The translations under genes were made by a program, and so were the position numbers. DNA of 64,000 nucleotides from Rhizoclosmatium globosum (Eukaryota; Chytridiomycota; Chytridiomycetes; Chytridiales; Chytriomycetaceae). The stretch spans positions 124,001 to 188,000 of the forward strand of contig MCGO01000072.1 in the NCBI GenBank assembly GCA_002104985.1, given 5' to 3'. A model generated the notes under the pieces. It had not been told where the DNA came from, ran no database searches, and saw only the letters and a list, made by a program, of their open reading frames with translations. Shown here in pieces: positions 44,549-57,766 of the stretch; position 1 is the first letter of the stretch, and every line of letters begins with the position of its first letter.

Positions 44549-47016
44549 ATGATCCTCGCGAACGTTTTGCTCCTCGCAGCTTCCGTCTTTGCTGCCGACG
44601 CTAGAATCTCAACATACTTTGATGCATTGATTATCGGAGATTGGGGAAGTGAGTACATGATACATTCATTTGCTTACCTCATCTCAAACCACTACTTCTA
44701 CCAGACCCAGAGGCTGCCTTCCAGAAGGACATTGCTCAAGTTGCAGCGCAAATGAATACCTGGGCTGGATTGAAAGGATCTTCTGTAAGTGTTCAATCAG
44801 CCACATTCTCATAGGTCACCTTCATCCCGTGGACCCGTTCCCTCCCATGAGCGTTTTTAATAACCCACGATCCTCCCACTTTAGGCGATTCTTAACCTCG
44901 GCGACAACTTCTACGCTGGTGATGTTGGATCCAAGTACCCTTACCACGGAGTGAACTCAACGACCGACTCAAAGTTCGTCGATCTCTGGTCCAACGTTTA
45001 CAACGGTGATAACATCAAGAACCTTCCTTGGTGGACCATCTTGGGAAACCACGATTGGTACACCAAGAACTCGTACAGCTCTGAGCTCAACTTCAAGGAC
45101 ACTCACTGGGTCCAGCCAGACTTCTTCTACACCAAGCGTGTCCAGGTTGATGCTGGAGTATACGCTTCTTTCATCTTTATCGAGACGGACCTGTTTGTGT
45201 ACGGATATGGAGGTCATACCAAGCCTGAGGCAAAGGGAATGGGACCTTCGTTCGTTCAACAGGGATGGGTTCCAGAAAAGAAGACTGCCGAGAAGCAGTT
45301 GGCCTGGATTGAGAACGCTATCCAGGCTGCCAACAATGATGCCTACATTTTCGTTTTGGGACACCACCCAGTCTTTACCTGTGCTTCCATCCCAGTTGAC
45401 AAGGACAACGACCCAACTGTTCTTGGTTCTATTAAGGCTTTGAAGGCGATGGTTGACAAGTGGCAGGTATCCGCTTACTTCAACGGCCACCAGCACAGTT
45501 GAGTTCTTATCGCTCTGTAAATTGTCTGATAACACCAAAAAATTCCATAACAGCTCTTGCTTCATACATCACCAACAACGGAAAGACCCTCCAAGTTCAA
45601 TCTGGTTCCGGAGGAAAGCTCGACGATATTTGTGCCAACTCAGGTTCCCGTAAGGCTGGAACTCCACCACCAGGTTCTTTCTCTTTCGGAAACGAGTTCC
45701 CAGTCACTGGTTTCGCTCACTTGTTTGTCAACAACACTATCGCAACTGTTGACTTGGTTGCTGGAAACGGAACTGTCTTGCAGACTGTCTCTGTGAAACC
45801 AAGAACCCCTGTTACTGGAATCAAAGCGGATTCTACCTTCTTGCCACCAGCTGACGACCCATCTGTCCACTTTGTTAAGCCTGCTGCTCCAGCCCAAGCC
45901 GGTTTGGATCTTCTTGTTATTGGTGACTGGGGTAACTATGCCAACTTGAAGGACCAAAAGAAGGTTGCCGATGTTATGGACATTTGGGCTAAGGAACAAG
46001 GTTCCACTGCCGTCTTGTCCCTTGGTGACAACTTCTACCAGACAAAGGGTACTCCATACGACTACGAGGGTGTTGCCGAACCCAACGACAAAAAGTTTGT
46101 CGACTTGTGGTCTGCTGTTTACTCTGGAAAGTCTCTTGCTAAGCTGCCATGGTGGATGGTTCTCGGAAACCACGATTGGTACTTGAACAAGTCCCAGATC
46201 TACCAGATGCAATACAACCACCCCAACTGGCAGATTCCAGACTTCTTCTACACCAAGCGCGTCCAAATCGATGCCGGAGTCTACGCGTCGTTCATCTTTG
46301 TCGAGACTGACTTATTGAACTACGGTTGGAACTCTACTAAGCAAGATCTTGGCCGTAACTTCAAGCTGCAGGGATGGGACGCTAACACTGCCAAGAAACA
46401 ACTCGCTTGGTTGGACAACGCCTTGTCTCAAGCCAACAACGACCAATACGTTTTCGTCGTTGGACATCACACCGGGTTTGCTTGTGCTTGGGACGTTGAC
46501 AACTCTGTGAGCATGAAGGATGTTACCGCCCTTGTAAACAAATGGAACGCGACTGCTTACATTAATGGACACCACCACACCTTTGCTTACTACTACACCA
46601 ACAAGGGTAACACCCTCCAAGTTCAGACTGGTAACGGTGGTAACATTGATAACGGATTGTGTGTTCCTTCCTCTGTTGCTCCTGGCCAAGAGCTTACCAA
46701 CACTTTTGGTTTCGCTCACTTGCGTATTACTGCTGCCGCTGCTGCTTTTGACTTTGTCACTGCCAACAACGAAGTCGCCTTCACTGCTTCCATTGGTCAA
46801 AGAAAACCAGCCAAGGCTGTTGCTGACACTACCAACTTGCCACCAGCTGGAGACGTTTCCATCCACTTTGTTGACCCCCTCAAGGCTACCACATCTGCAC
46901 CTGTACCAGCTGCTACTGGAGGCTCCGTTGCTCCACCGGCTTCAGCTTTATACTCTGCGGCTGACAGGGTTGCTACCACCCTGCTCATTTCTGCCATCAT
47001 TGCGTTGATGCTTTAA
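44549..47016 (+). CDS. Secreted double-domain purple acid phosphatase B
   Basis: Tandem paralogue of the preceding gene. Exons 44549..44648, 44705..44784, 44885..45497 and 45554..47016, 751 aa; exons 2 and 3 have exactly the same lengths as in gene A (80 and 613 nt). Signal peptide MILANVLLLAASVFAADAR. Domain 1: IIGDWG, GDNFYAGD, LGNHDWY, LGHHP, NGHQH. Domain 2: VIGDWG, LGDNFYQ, LGNHDWY, VGHHTG, NGHHH. It ends with the same GPI-type tail (ALYSAADRVATTLLISAI). The linker between domains differs from A by an RKAGTPPPGSFS stretch. Both domains keep all metal-ligand motifs, so both may be active. Extracellular phosphate scavenging is the likely role, by family. Confidence 0.92.
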
Positions 47017-47122
47017 TTTTTCCTTTCGTAATGAAAGTTTTTGATATAGTTTAGTAAAGTGGATAGAATTACACCAGGATAGATTCTTGTTGCAACAAAA
47101 ACAAGGACACAAACAGACAGCA

Positions 47123-47721
47123 ATGCCCAAAGCCGCCACCGCAACTCCGACAAAGCGGCGCACCACTCGCGCCACCAAACCTTCCGCTGAACGTGGAAAA
47201 CTTTTCGCACGCAACTTTGGCGCTGGCGACGGAGCTTCGACTGTGACGGAAGGCGACGCCGCAGACCTTGTTGCGTACGTTGCGGCGCTTGAAAAGCTTC
47301 TCAAAGTGGGCGGAAACGAAGACGAAGACGCGGCTGATGTCAAGAAAGCACTTGCAAAGAAGTTGTCCTCGTTGATGGTGAGTTTGTGTTCAGTCTCTGT
47401 TTGTCCGAAAATAGGGTCCGTTAATTAAATCATATTATGCGTTCTTTTACTCGACAGAAATGGACCAATGCATGTGTAACTGCGTCTGCCAGACTGTCCT
47501 ATGTTCATCCAATGAGCACTGCGTCGTTTACAGAAATCTTTGGTGAAGAGAAAAAGCAATCACTCGAACCAGGCGATTTGGACGATAAACTAGGTTCATG
47601 GGTCCGTGGTAGCGCTCGCTATGACGATTTGTACTTTCAAGGTCCTGTCAAGCTTGTTTTTGATTCTGTGGCGGAACAATTGAAAATCACAGGAAAGTAC
47701 GGAAAGACTTTGAAAAAGTGA
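47123..47721 (+). CDS. Uncharacterised small protein
   Basis: Exons 47123..47377 and 47458..47721, 172 aa, phase-0 intron of 80 nt. The N-terminus is Ala/Thr/Lys/Arg rich (TPTKRRTTRATKPSAERGK) and could be a nuclear or mitochondrial address. The rest is soluble alpha/beta in look, with EDAADVKKALAKKLSSLM before the intron and LYFQGPVKLVFDSVAEQLKI near the end. I do not recognise a family. It ends 92 bp from the convergent ECM29 gene. The coding call rests on the ATG, the clean intron, and length. Confidence 0.6.
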
Positions 47722-47812
47722 AGCGACACCAGAGTACTGAAATCGACAATTTATCATTTTACCAAGAAAATTAACAATTTACAATAAAAGGCGGTAGCGT
47801 TTTTTAATGTTC

Positions 47813-50800
47813 TCAATCCAAATTCATGCCAGAGAGTTGCTTTCGAACTTCCTTCAAAGGTTCAGCGATGCTCGAAATCAACTCCTTATTGACGGCTTCG
47901 TCAATGACTGTGATAAAAGCAGTTCTGGACTTGTCGCTCAGTAGTTTTGTATCTGCAACGATAAAGATGAGCGTCATAATGAATAGTTGTGAATACCTTT
48001 GATTCGTGAGGCAACTTGTTTCACAGTTTTTAGCGATTGTTCACGGACAGCAGTGTACTAAAGATTTGCAGTGAGATGAGCAATGATAATTTGCCCAAAA
48101 GAACAACAAACCTTTCCATCTGTCATCGTTGCACCAAGCCCTGCGATAACTGCCAACAACGTTTCTTCCTTGATGCTTCCTTCAATTCCAGTTTCGCATT
48201 TAGCGAAAACTTTCTCAATTGATTCCAAAATGGCAATGCGGGTATTCCAGACGTTTCCGTCAAGTCCCTTTATCAGCTGTGTCAGCACTTGGTCCGCCCA
48301 TTTTGCTAACCCAAACGTAAGTTGATTGACTCTTTATGGCTAGAATCATACCTTGTGATGCTTGTGCAACAGGGAAACAAAGTCCAAGCGCTTTATACGC
48401 GTTGGCCCTAATCGCCAAATTCATTGGCTTCTTTCGAATATCGTCGTCATCCATGTCATCGTCGTCATCTCCATCTGCAGTGGCCATCTCAACCAAGTAG
48501 TCTTCCAGTTCTTCAAACTTGTCGAGCTTGAGGGTATCAATATACTTTCCAAGATACTCTAAAGCAACACGCTTGTATGGCTTGTTGTTCTTTTTCGCTT
48601 CACGAACGACAACCTATTTTGCTCTTAGCTTTCTCCAACAAGGAAACAAAAGTCATACCTTTGAGATATTTTCCAACTCAGATGCGTGTGTTTCAAAGTA
48701 AGCCTTGCCTTCAATCGATACAGTCACTAACGCTTCCAGGACAGATTCTTTTCCTTCCCAAGTTCTACCTCCAAGAGCCTCAATCAGCATTGGAAGGATG
48801 GTATCCATTCGATCAACGATACTTCCTCCAATCGCCTTTGCAATATCACCTAAGGTCAGTCCAACCTGTTTCTTCACATTCCAAGACGGAGTCGTCCCCA
48901 ACAAAGAGGTACAAAGCGACATGAGTTCTCCCAAATACAATTTAACAGCCCCTGACGCACCAGCCGTATTCTCATCCCACACCTCCGTCCACGTCTTTTT
49001 GATTCCTTCGTTAGCGTCACGTCGACCCAAGAAAGCAAGTGGAAGGATATCGGAGCCAAGGTTTCCAAAGGCATCACTTGAGAAACGTGAGATTTCGAGG
49101 AAGGTGATTCCAGGAACTGTACGCATATCTTCGTCCTCTGTTTCAGTATACATTGTGCGGAGATGTGCGATCAGTCGTTGGAGGGCGGGGACTGTGCATA
49201 GTTTTGCAATGTGTCCGATTGCTGTTGCAAACGACTTTCGAACAGCTGGAGAGCGGTCTGAAATGGCACCACTCAAAGCTTTGAGAGTGCTATCTGCGTG
49301 GGGACGGAGTTCTGTTGGGACTCGCATGGCGAGAGTTACCACAAAACGAGCGGATCCGGCTTTGGTTGGAAGACCGACTCCTTTTCTGATAATGTTGAAC
49401 ACTTTAGGCATAAGGGTTTCCATAACGGATGCATCCAAGTTTTCGACACAGGAATCAATAGCTTCCATCATAGGTGATGATTTAGCAGCGGATAAACGCG
49501 AACTGTCTAGTTGCTCTTGGGTAATGTTGTAACTATCCGTGTGGAACGTCAGGTAGCCTGAAAGATGATCAGCAGACAGAATTCAATTCCAAATAGACTT
49601 ACTCAAAACTTGAGGTTCAAGACTACTCAAACTCTCCAAAAGAGTCGAAACCAAATCAGTCATGTGTGGTTTCAACAAGATGCCACCCTTCTTTGTAATC
49701 TTCAAAACTGTCGCAAGAGAGAACTTGGCAACATCCTCTGCCTTGGATCCCAAACCCTTTGTCAAGAAGAAGGGCATAACAATGTCCATAATTTCTTGTC
49801 CCTCCTTCACAGACACAACTGTTGGATCACAGTATCTAACCGTCACATTCGTCAAAGTCTTACAAGCCGTAAACGCTGCAACTCTCACAGACTCCTTAAT
49901 ATCATCCAAAGCCCTAAAACACATGGCCCAAGTCTCTTGCAAATACGGCTTGATCTGCGCCAACTGTCTTCCATGCATGATATCACTCAACGCCAAACAA
50001 CTCGACTCACGCGTCCTCCACTGTCGGTCCCCAAGTCCCTTCAAGAGGTCCTTGATGATCAAGTCAAAGTTCTCATCAACTGCTTTCTTTGGATCCTTGA
50101 CAAGACTGCGCCAAATAGATTTCATGCTTTCGGCGACTTTGGCGTTTGGGTCGAATTGGAATCTGTATAGCTTTGGAACGATTTGGCTGAGGTATGGTGC
50201 AAGCTCACGTTCAGCGAGGGCAGCGATGGATCCGAAACCCATTGAAGCTCCACGCCGGGAATTCCAGATGGCGTTGTGAGACGCGAGGGACATGAACTTG
50301 TAGACGAGGTCGGGCTGGTTCAAGTCACTGGCCAGAGACAAAATGGATTGGTACGTTGTCAAGTTGGCGCCATCTGGTGTTTGACCCAATGATCCCTCCT
50401 GGAACAAGGTTGTGTCTGCAGTGACGCTCTGTGCGGCAATCTTTTTGCCTTCAGTGAAAGTCGAGACAAGTGATTCAACAAGCGACGATTTGATGGACGC
50501 ATCTCCCAACTCGTACACAAGTCCAATTCCCTTCGAAGCAACTTCCTGTGTAAACTCATCACGGTCTGAAATAAGGTTTGAAAACGCTTGATGCATTTTT
50601 GGAAGGTTGTTCTAAAGCAGGTATCAGAAGAGATGTGCGAAACTCGTACAAAACAAACCTTAATTTGCTCAATGTTACCACAAAACTTAACGAGCGACAA
50701 AAGCCAAACACAAACAGCCTTCTTTGCAACTGGTACACCACCTGGTCTAATCTCGTGGAAACACCGCTCCAACAGCCCTTCCATTACCTTCGGATCTGGT

Positions 50801-53800
50801 GTTGCAACTGCTTTTCCAAGAGGAGGGAACACCACATCGGCAATATCGAGGTATTCTTCCATGTTGGTTGCTTTGAATCCACCCGCTAATGCACAGAGCG
50901 CGTCTCCAACTGTAAAGTTGACTTCGACGTGCTTGCTCAAAATGGATGGTAGAGTGTAGAAAAAGTCGAGGACTTGAGTGGTCACTTCTGGTGTTCCCAA
51001 TGCGATTTGTCCTAATGCTGAAATGGCAGCCTCTTGAAGCTAAATTGAACAAAACTTAATAACCATAATTAAAGCATTGTAAAACTGTACCTTTGTGTCC
51101 TTCGTCGACTTGCCCAATTCAATCAGCTTCTTCAATAAAGCCACACGAGTCCACTTTTCGGGCGAAGCAGGCACCAAGACAGCTGGTTTCGGAGCTCCAT
51201 CTACCTCCATAGGAGTCACAGCCGTGTGTTCTCCAACCAACAGAGGCAACTCCCCATAACGAGCAATCTCCGCCAACGAGACACAAGCTCCTTGAACATG
51301 CAACGAAGACGTAGAGTCCAGCTCTTCGGCCACAATAGCGACAATCTTATTTGCAGCAGTGAGGTCCAAGTAATTCGTCCAGGTTTCACTGTATCGATAT
51401 CTCAACCGACCCAGCAAGAACCCAAGCGCCAAAACAGCTCCATTCCTTGCTTCAAATGTAGTCTACATACAAAAAATCAACAACATAGACCCACAATGTA
51501 AAAAAAACAAAAAAACACACCTGTTTCGAAGTATCCCTCGCCGTCTTCTCCAACTCCTCCACCAACTTCCTAAACCCATCCACATTCCCACCAACCTCAC
51601 TTGTCCCAATAATTCCCAACACCCGCGCCATACAATGCCTCGTCTCCGTCTTAAGACTCCCCAAAAACGTCTTGACCCAATCAACCTTGTCCCGATAACT
51701 CTCGGCAAGACTGCTCGGACACAAACTAATCAACTCAACAAGACACGAACTCGCCGTGCTCTGAAGTACAGCGTCAGGCTCATTACTACGCAGCCCACGT
51801 TCAACCAGGTCAAGGAACTGCGATACTCCGCCACCACCCTTACTCTCAACAGAGTCAACGTCCATTGAACTAGACGGCGTCCAAACGCGTTTCAAATATT
51901 GTTTCACGCGAGTTCGGGTTTCCAAGTCCCGAATCGAGCTTCCACCACCACTGCCACCGCCACCACCAAGCCCATCATCATCAGATCCAGTGCTTCCACG
52001 TGTGAACCACCCGTCGTCCACTTTTTTGGTAGGGTCTGCATAGGCGACAAGGGCTTTCCAGAGGAACTCGAGGGCGTGGGAGTATGCTTCGGATGTGAGT
52101 CCGCCAACGTATTTGACGCCTGGGCGGCGTGCTGTTAAGCGGGGTTTGCGTTCCATGGTGCTGATAGTGTCGGCGAGGTCTTTGAGGGAGGGGAGGGTTG
52201 CGAGGAAGGTGGATGTTTCGGATGGTGTTGCGGTTGGAGAGATTGGAGGTGGGAATGCGAGACCGCGGGTTGATTCCTCACGGACGGAGAGGTGTGGATC
52301 TGCTGATGCGATGAGGTTGAGTGTGCGGGCGAGTGGGCTGGAGAATGGAAAGAGGGCGTTGGCGTATTTAACAGAGATGTGGCGGGCTTGATGTTCTGGC
52401 TGTTTGCAGGATTTTAAACATTCTGAATAAATGTTGGTGGTGTACCTTTTCAATGTTGTCGAGAAGAATTTGCTCCACTTCGGAGCGAGATTCAGGGAAC
52501 TCAGTACAGATATTTTTGTAAGCTTCAATCATTGTTGAGAGTGCTTCCTGAACTGACACGCGAACGTTTCTAGTTTCTGAAGAAACAGCCTTGAAGAATG
52601 CCTTGAGGATGCTAAGGTCCTTGACAAAGATTTCAGGGGCTGTGGTAACACGTTAAAATTACTTCACAATCAAATGAGAACAAACCTCGCTTCGACAACA
52701 ACCCAACAGCTTCATAAGCAAATCCACGTAGCCCCTCCGAATCCTTATTCTCTCCTTCCTGCCCAACGCCGCTTTCATCAATAAGTTTCAAGAGCCCCGA
52801 AAGCAAGATTGGCGCAACAGGTTTAATTTTAGCAGGTTCGCCCATTCGAGCAATCCACTGAATAAAAGCAATTCCAGCGTTTCTGAGTTTTGAAGTCGTC
52901 GATTCACCTACAAGATTACCCCCAAAAATTAAACTACAATAATAGAAAAACAGAAAAAAGAAGTAGGTTACCATAAAGAGCATCAAACGAAACCTGGAGC
53001 ATAGCAGGAAACTCATTCGCCGCCTTCACACTTCGACTCAACACGTTCAACACCTTTTGTTTCACCAAATTGCTTGCTGCGCTTCTCTTGTCGTTGTCGT
53101 CGTTGGATCCGCCGGTTCCTTGGTATAACTGGTACATGAGTGTGACGAGTTCAGGGTCTTCTAAAGAGGGTTTCGTCATTCTTTTGAGCGCGTCTTCGGC
53201 GGCACTGGATACTTCGTGGGATGGATCTATGGTCGCGGTTGTGTAGAGGGTGTAGCGGAGAGACGCATATAGATTTTGCGGGACCCTAATGAGTGAGAGG
53301 GGTTAGTTTTGTCATTCAGTATTGTTTCATCACACTGTGAGTTCGCTCGGTCCTCGCCTTTCGTGGCTCATTCTTTGTCACTTCATACACTCGCGTGTTC
53401 CTTCGAATGCAACTTTTGCGCGTTCTTTCAATTTCATAGCTCAATCCTCGCCCAATTGATTCTCTTATGAAGATACATACATTTGCTCCAACTGGAGAAA
53501 TTTGAGCAAACCAGCTTTTGTAGATTTCAGGACAGTAGAATTCGTTGTCCACTTCGCCTTCCCTTCCTGTGTGACAAACAGAACAGCCGAACGAGATAGA
53601 GAAGGAGGCACAAATACTTCAGCAGAGGCAGCGGAAGGAGGCGTAGAATAAAGCATCAAATCCGCCCATTTTGTCAACAAGAATTCGAAATCTTTCTGGT
53701 GCTGTGGCTGTTCAAAACCAAACGGGTCAAGCGGATAGAGAGACTTTACAGACGGATTCATTGAGCGAACTGGTTCATATGCAGCCAGGACAGGAGTGAC

Positions 53801-54301
53801 CAAGTTGAATATGAGTTGCTGATGTTTCGGGATTCTCTGCGCAATATTCTTTACGAGTGGGAACGTAATCCTCATCAAATCGATATTGTCGTTGGAAGCA
53901 CCATTATTACTTGCCACCTTTTCCACTGCCATTTCCACAAACATCAGAGCCAAAGAAAGCGTCAAGTTGTGGTTTGACTCGTGCACCAAAGCAACCAAGT
54001 CCAAAAGCGGCAGTGAATTCTTTTGAATCGCACGTGATCGCTTTGAAATGTGAGTCACGATTTCGACAACTTTCTTTGGCGTTGACGCAAAGGCCGAGTT
54101 CAGTTTGCGCAAAAGCGGACACAGAAACTGCGAAAGTGTTTGCGAAAAGGCCGCGTCGGTCGAGGCAAGGGCGATTTTGAGCTCAACCGATTCGAGAAGG
54201 GCTTTGTTTGTTCAGGTTAATCAACGTGGAACTAGGTGCCAACAAAGAACTAGGACGGGGGCCGTACCGAGCTCGCTGGCGGCGGTCACTGCGTTCGCCA
54301 T
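47813..54301 (-). CDS. ECM29: ECM29 proteasome adaptor/scaffold, HEAT-repeat protein
   Basis: Giant HEAT-repeat protein that binds 26S proteasomes and holds 19S to 20S. Fourteen exons, complement(47813..47952, 47997..48057, 48112..48305, 48352..48613, 48659..49557, 49603..50611, 50659..51039, 51091..51462, 51521..52399, 52446..52639, 52686..52907, 52972..53285, 53481..54201, 54268..54301), all phases consistent, 1893 aa (yeast 1868, human 1845). Diagnostic strings: DRDEFTQEVASKGIGLVYEL (human 'DNDELSQDVASKGLGLVYEL'), GASMGFGSIAALAERELAPY, SRLSAAKSSPMMEAIDSCVE, IIRKGVGLPTKAGSA, and near the N-terminus IQWIARMGEPAKIKP and EGLRGFAYEAVGLLSKR. Starts MANAVTAASEL. Introns are mostly 45-65 nt; the one at 53286-53480 is 195 nt. 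Complete and apparently functional. Confidence 0.93.
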
Positions 54302-54784
54302 TCACTCTCTTTTTTGTACAATAAATAAATAAATGTACGCGTCCTTATCATACAAAACTAAACAATTAAATTACTCATTCTTTATTCATGTAATTCACTT
54401 TATTCTCATAGAAAACATCCATACATATTGGCAACAGCCATTCGACGTAAAAAGAGTGACTCAAATAAAACAGTCAAATCTCACCACGCCTACTTCTATT
54501 TCTGCATTTGCAGTGCCTCCAGCACTTGTTCAATCACAGCTTGTGTGTCAAATTAGAATAACTCGAATGGAATGGAATCACAAACAAGTTTGTAACTGAC
54601 ATCTGCCTCTGTCTTCCCTCCTTTGCAACGCCGACCAAATCTTCAAACCAAAACCAAGTTCCATCACGCTCAAACAAAGCTCAAAAATGTGCTCCAGTCT
54701 CTTCAGTTGCGGATTGCTTTTTGTTCTATTCTCATAATTAGAATCCAACGCATTCGGGGGCAAATAAATTATCAATCCATGTAA
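54302..54784. other. Gene-free stretch upstream of ECM29
   Basis: AT-rich promoter side of ECM29 running into the first repeat copy. No coding or RNA signal is supported. Confidence 0.4.
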
Positions 54785-55310
54785 GAAATTTGATGGGAAC
54801 AGCGGTACATGCGGTTTCTTTTCAATTTCAATTGCTACATGACGTTTTAAGTTCAAAAGCAAAAAAGAATGTGCTCGCACCAAGGCACAGGGTTATGACC
54901 AAGGGAACAGCCCTGTGCCCAACCACATCCACCTGGTAGCGTCCGAGGGAGACGCCGTGATGGCTAGCGGGGTGCGAGTTTGTCAACGTCCAGGCCTTTT
55001 CAGTGGGGGAATATGGGTGGTTTCGAACTCGTGGCCATGATCGTTCGATCAACCCCGATTTCAACGCCATCCCATATACACCGTCAGCCCTTCTGTTTAT
55101 ATTGAAATCGGCTGGGCTCCATCGTTGCTTTTCTCTCAGAAATAGTGGTGGGTGTGATGGAGATTTGCAGTCTCTGAAACTGAATAAAAGGACGTGTGTA
55201 TCTGTATGATTTAAAACAGTCTCTATCTATACACCAATTTGAGTGGCGTTTGCGCAAACTTAGCTGCGTACCCAACTTTATCTATCAACCTGACTAAATA
55301 CGTATATTCA
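54785..55310. repeat. Dispersed ~0.5 kb repeat, copy 1
   Basis: Homologous to 57181-57766 and 57767-58262, same orientation. The shared core runs from TGACGTTT(C/T)AAGTTCAAAAGC through GAATGTGCTCGCACC, a 9-bp inverted repeat (GGCACAGGG...CCCTGTGCC) and TTTCGAACTCGTGGCCATGA to GAGATTTGCAGTCTCTGAAA; this copy also shares the distal part CAAACTTAGCTGCGTACCCA with copy 2. It is the most diverged copy. Open frames in it are conserved only because the copies are recent. No terminal repeats or transposase were found. Confidence 0.8.
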
Positions 55311-55428
55311 AACCCAGAATGTTGGTATCTCCATTCACTTGTAAATAAATGCTGGAACAGGAAAAGTGCTGAAAGTGTAGCAACATATGGAAGGAAAATG
55401 TATTGAAGTTGGAATAATAATCACTTCA

Positions 55429-56488
55429 TCAAGGAAAAAACAAGGCTGCAACCTGTCCAGACGCACAAAACTCAATTTCCGAATAGTTGCCAGCAAAATA
55501 TGCTTGCTCCATTATTCCTGCAAACATGGTCAATATACTTGGTTGAATTATGAGTTACCAGAGATAAAAAGTACCTGGGAGCTGTTGACGATTGACAACG
55601 AGCCATCTCGGATTCATTCCATTTTGAAGCTCAATTGACGAAGTTTTCACTTTTTGAAACGTTGCATATACAATTTGAGCGCCTGGAAATGACATTTCAA
55701 ATTCTGTTTGAGACATATTTCCTAACTCAAACGCGTCTACTGTATCATGAGAAAAGACGTTGTATCACAAATAAATTTCTTACATTCTAAGTCTGATGGC
55801 TTCGTTATGGTAAACCTGACAGGCAGTTTCGGTTTCAAAGATGTCACGCATTGAATGCGTTCAACGTCAGTGTATATTCTTTTAACTGGTTCATCGGCAG
55901 CAAGAGCAGTAGCTGGAAGAGATTGAGGTTCAGGTAGCTCCAAAGGAATATTGAGTTGAAAAGAGACAGAAGACGTTTCTGATCCAGCCAATGATTCTGT
56001 CGCTTCGGAATCAACTGCAAACTCATCAACATGCTCGGCCTCTTCAATTCTGTACTTAGGAAATATAGTTGTGGATTGAAATGGACCTGAAAGAAAGGAT
56101 ATTAGGGGAACCGCATTGAGATATATCCTGTACCGCCGAAATAGTTCACTGGGAGTTTTTTCCAGCCTCCACTTCCTATGAACTGAAAAGTTAGCCTGAA
56201 ATTCGTGCATGGTTCTGGATTGTACGAACCTTCGAATAAACATTGAATCTTTACATCCAACACCTTTGAGTTACTGCAAATCCGCAAAGCATTGAAGGTC
56301 TCCTCCAACTTCATTCCTTTGATTGGCTGAATTACAACAGATCGAGACTTAGTGTTTGGCTCCATTGTTTGTAGCGTTACTGTCCCGGCAGGTTCAACAA
56401 TGATGCTTTTGATGTCCGCATTGGATAAGGTTGATGCTGAATATCTACTTTCACACAGGAGCGAAACTCGGATTACTTCTATCATCAT
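55429..56488 (-). CDS. Uncharacterised protein between repeat copies
   Basis: Exons complement(55429..55517, 55575..55739, 55784..56086, 56134..56488), 303 aa, phases joining. No family recognised. The N-terminal third has alternating hydrophobic strands (IEVIRVSLLCESRYSAS, KVLDVKIQCLFEGSYNP, FRLTFQFIGSGGWKK) suggesting a beta-sandwich. The middle is acidic and Ser/Glu rich, followed by more strands (KLPVRFTITKPSDLE, FEMSFPGAQIVYATFQKV) and PRWLVVNRQQLPG. The start is uncertain: the ATG at 56488 directly follows a TTTACTTTAG acceptor-like sequence, so an upstream exon (an ATG followed by GTGAGT lies near 56697) is possible. It is framed by repeat copies 1 and 2, which may have moved it here or simply inserted around it. 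Confidence 0.6.
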
Positions 56489-57180
56489 CTAAAGTAAAAC
56501 TCAGTCAAACAATAAAACGGTTCACAATATCGAAGGACTAAAGCGCCAAAAGATTTATTGGGAGTGGCTCACAAACGGTTTCCAGAAATCTGAGGTGACT
56601 TCGAACGCGTTTCAGGATACGCCAACGTCTAAGGCATGAGGCTGCGATCAATCATATCCATAGATCAAGAGCCATGAGATTTGAGATGAACTCACCATGT
56701 TGCCAACCAATTTTTGACAATTTTTGGTAACCAAGAAAACAAATCAAATTAAAAGACAATATAGTACAAATTTATCTTTAGGTCTTGAGAAGAAAATCGA
56801 ATTCTTATTTGATTTCATTAAGTAAAATATGGAATCTATCTTCAATTTAACAAAGGAGACAACCTCTTTAGGAAGAATGTATTTCATCACTAGTTAACAG
56901 TCACAAGCAATAAAGCTGGAAACGTCGGCTGTATTATAAGTGAAGTATCTTTACAGCGCCATGACATCTTAAAGATCACTCTCAATTTCCGTCCACTGCT
57001 TTATATGTTTAAGAACACCGAATTTTTTTATACACTGTCAGCGTATTATTTAAAAGTAAAACTCTCAAAAAAGATGAGATTAGAAGGATGGATTGACACC
57101 TCTTCTCGTTTATTAAGGATCCCAATTGCTAAAAATATTGATTTTGACTTTGGTGGTTTCATCTGAAGCTATCGCCATTC
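56489..57180. other. AT-rich gene-free stretch
   Basis: About 690 bp upstream of the unknown gene. Apart from a possible tiny first exon near 56697-56699, nothing coding or structural was recognised. Confidence 0.4.
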
Positions 57181-57766
57181 CCATACTTGGACACTTAAAT
57201 AAACAGCGGAACATAGTCGAAATTTGATAGAAACACCGGTACATATTGCTTCTTTTTAATTTCAATTGCGTACATGACGTTTCAAGTTCAAAAGCGAAAA
57301 AAAGAATGTGCTCGCACCTAGGCACAGGGTTATGACCATGGGAACAGCCCTGTGCCCAACCACATCCACCTGATAGCGTCCGAGGGAGACACCGTGATGG
57401 CTAGCGGGGTGCAAGATTGTCAACGTCCAGGCCTTTTCTGTGGGGGAATATGGGTGGTTTCGAACTCGTGGCCATGATCGTTCGATCAACCCCGATTTCA
57501 ACGCCATTCCATATACACCGTCAGCCCTTCTGTTTATATTGAAATCAGCTGGGCTCCATCGTTGGGTTTCTCTCAGAAATGGTGGTGGGTGTGATGGAGA
57601 TTTGCAGTCTCTGAAACCGAACAAAAGGACGCGTGTATTCACATGATTTAAAACAGTCTCTATCTATACAGCATTTTGACAGGCATTTACGCAAACTTAG
57701 CTGCGTACCCAACTCTTTCAACCTGACTAAATTACATTATGTTTTACATATTCAATCCCAGAAAGT
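57181..57766. repeat. Dispersed ~0.5 kb repeat, copy 2
   Basis: Starts near CCATACTTGGACACTTAAAT and runs through the same core as the other copies to TCAACCTGACTAAAT. Its first part (CACTTAAATAAACAGCGGAA) is shared with copy 3 but not copy 1; its last part is shared with copy 1. Copies 2 and 3 are head-to-tail neighbours, giving a tandem unit of about 590 bp. The minus strand holds AGTTCGAAACC, close to a Pol III B box, but no tRNA fold. Confidence 0.85.

Noticed and set aside
57460..57550. tRNA-like fold on the minus strand of the repeats
   Set aside because: A B-box-like AGTTCGAAACC and a 6-bp closing stem exist, but no T-stem or anticodon arm can be paired.
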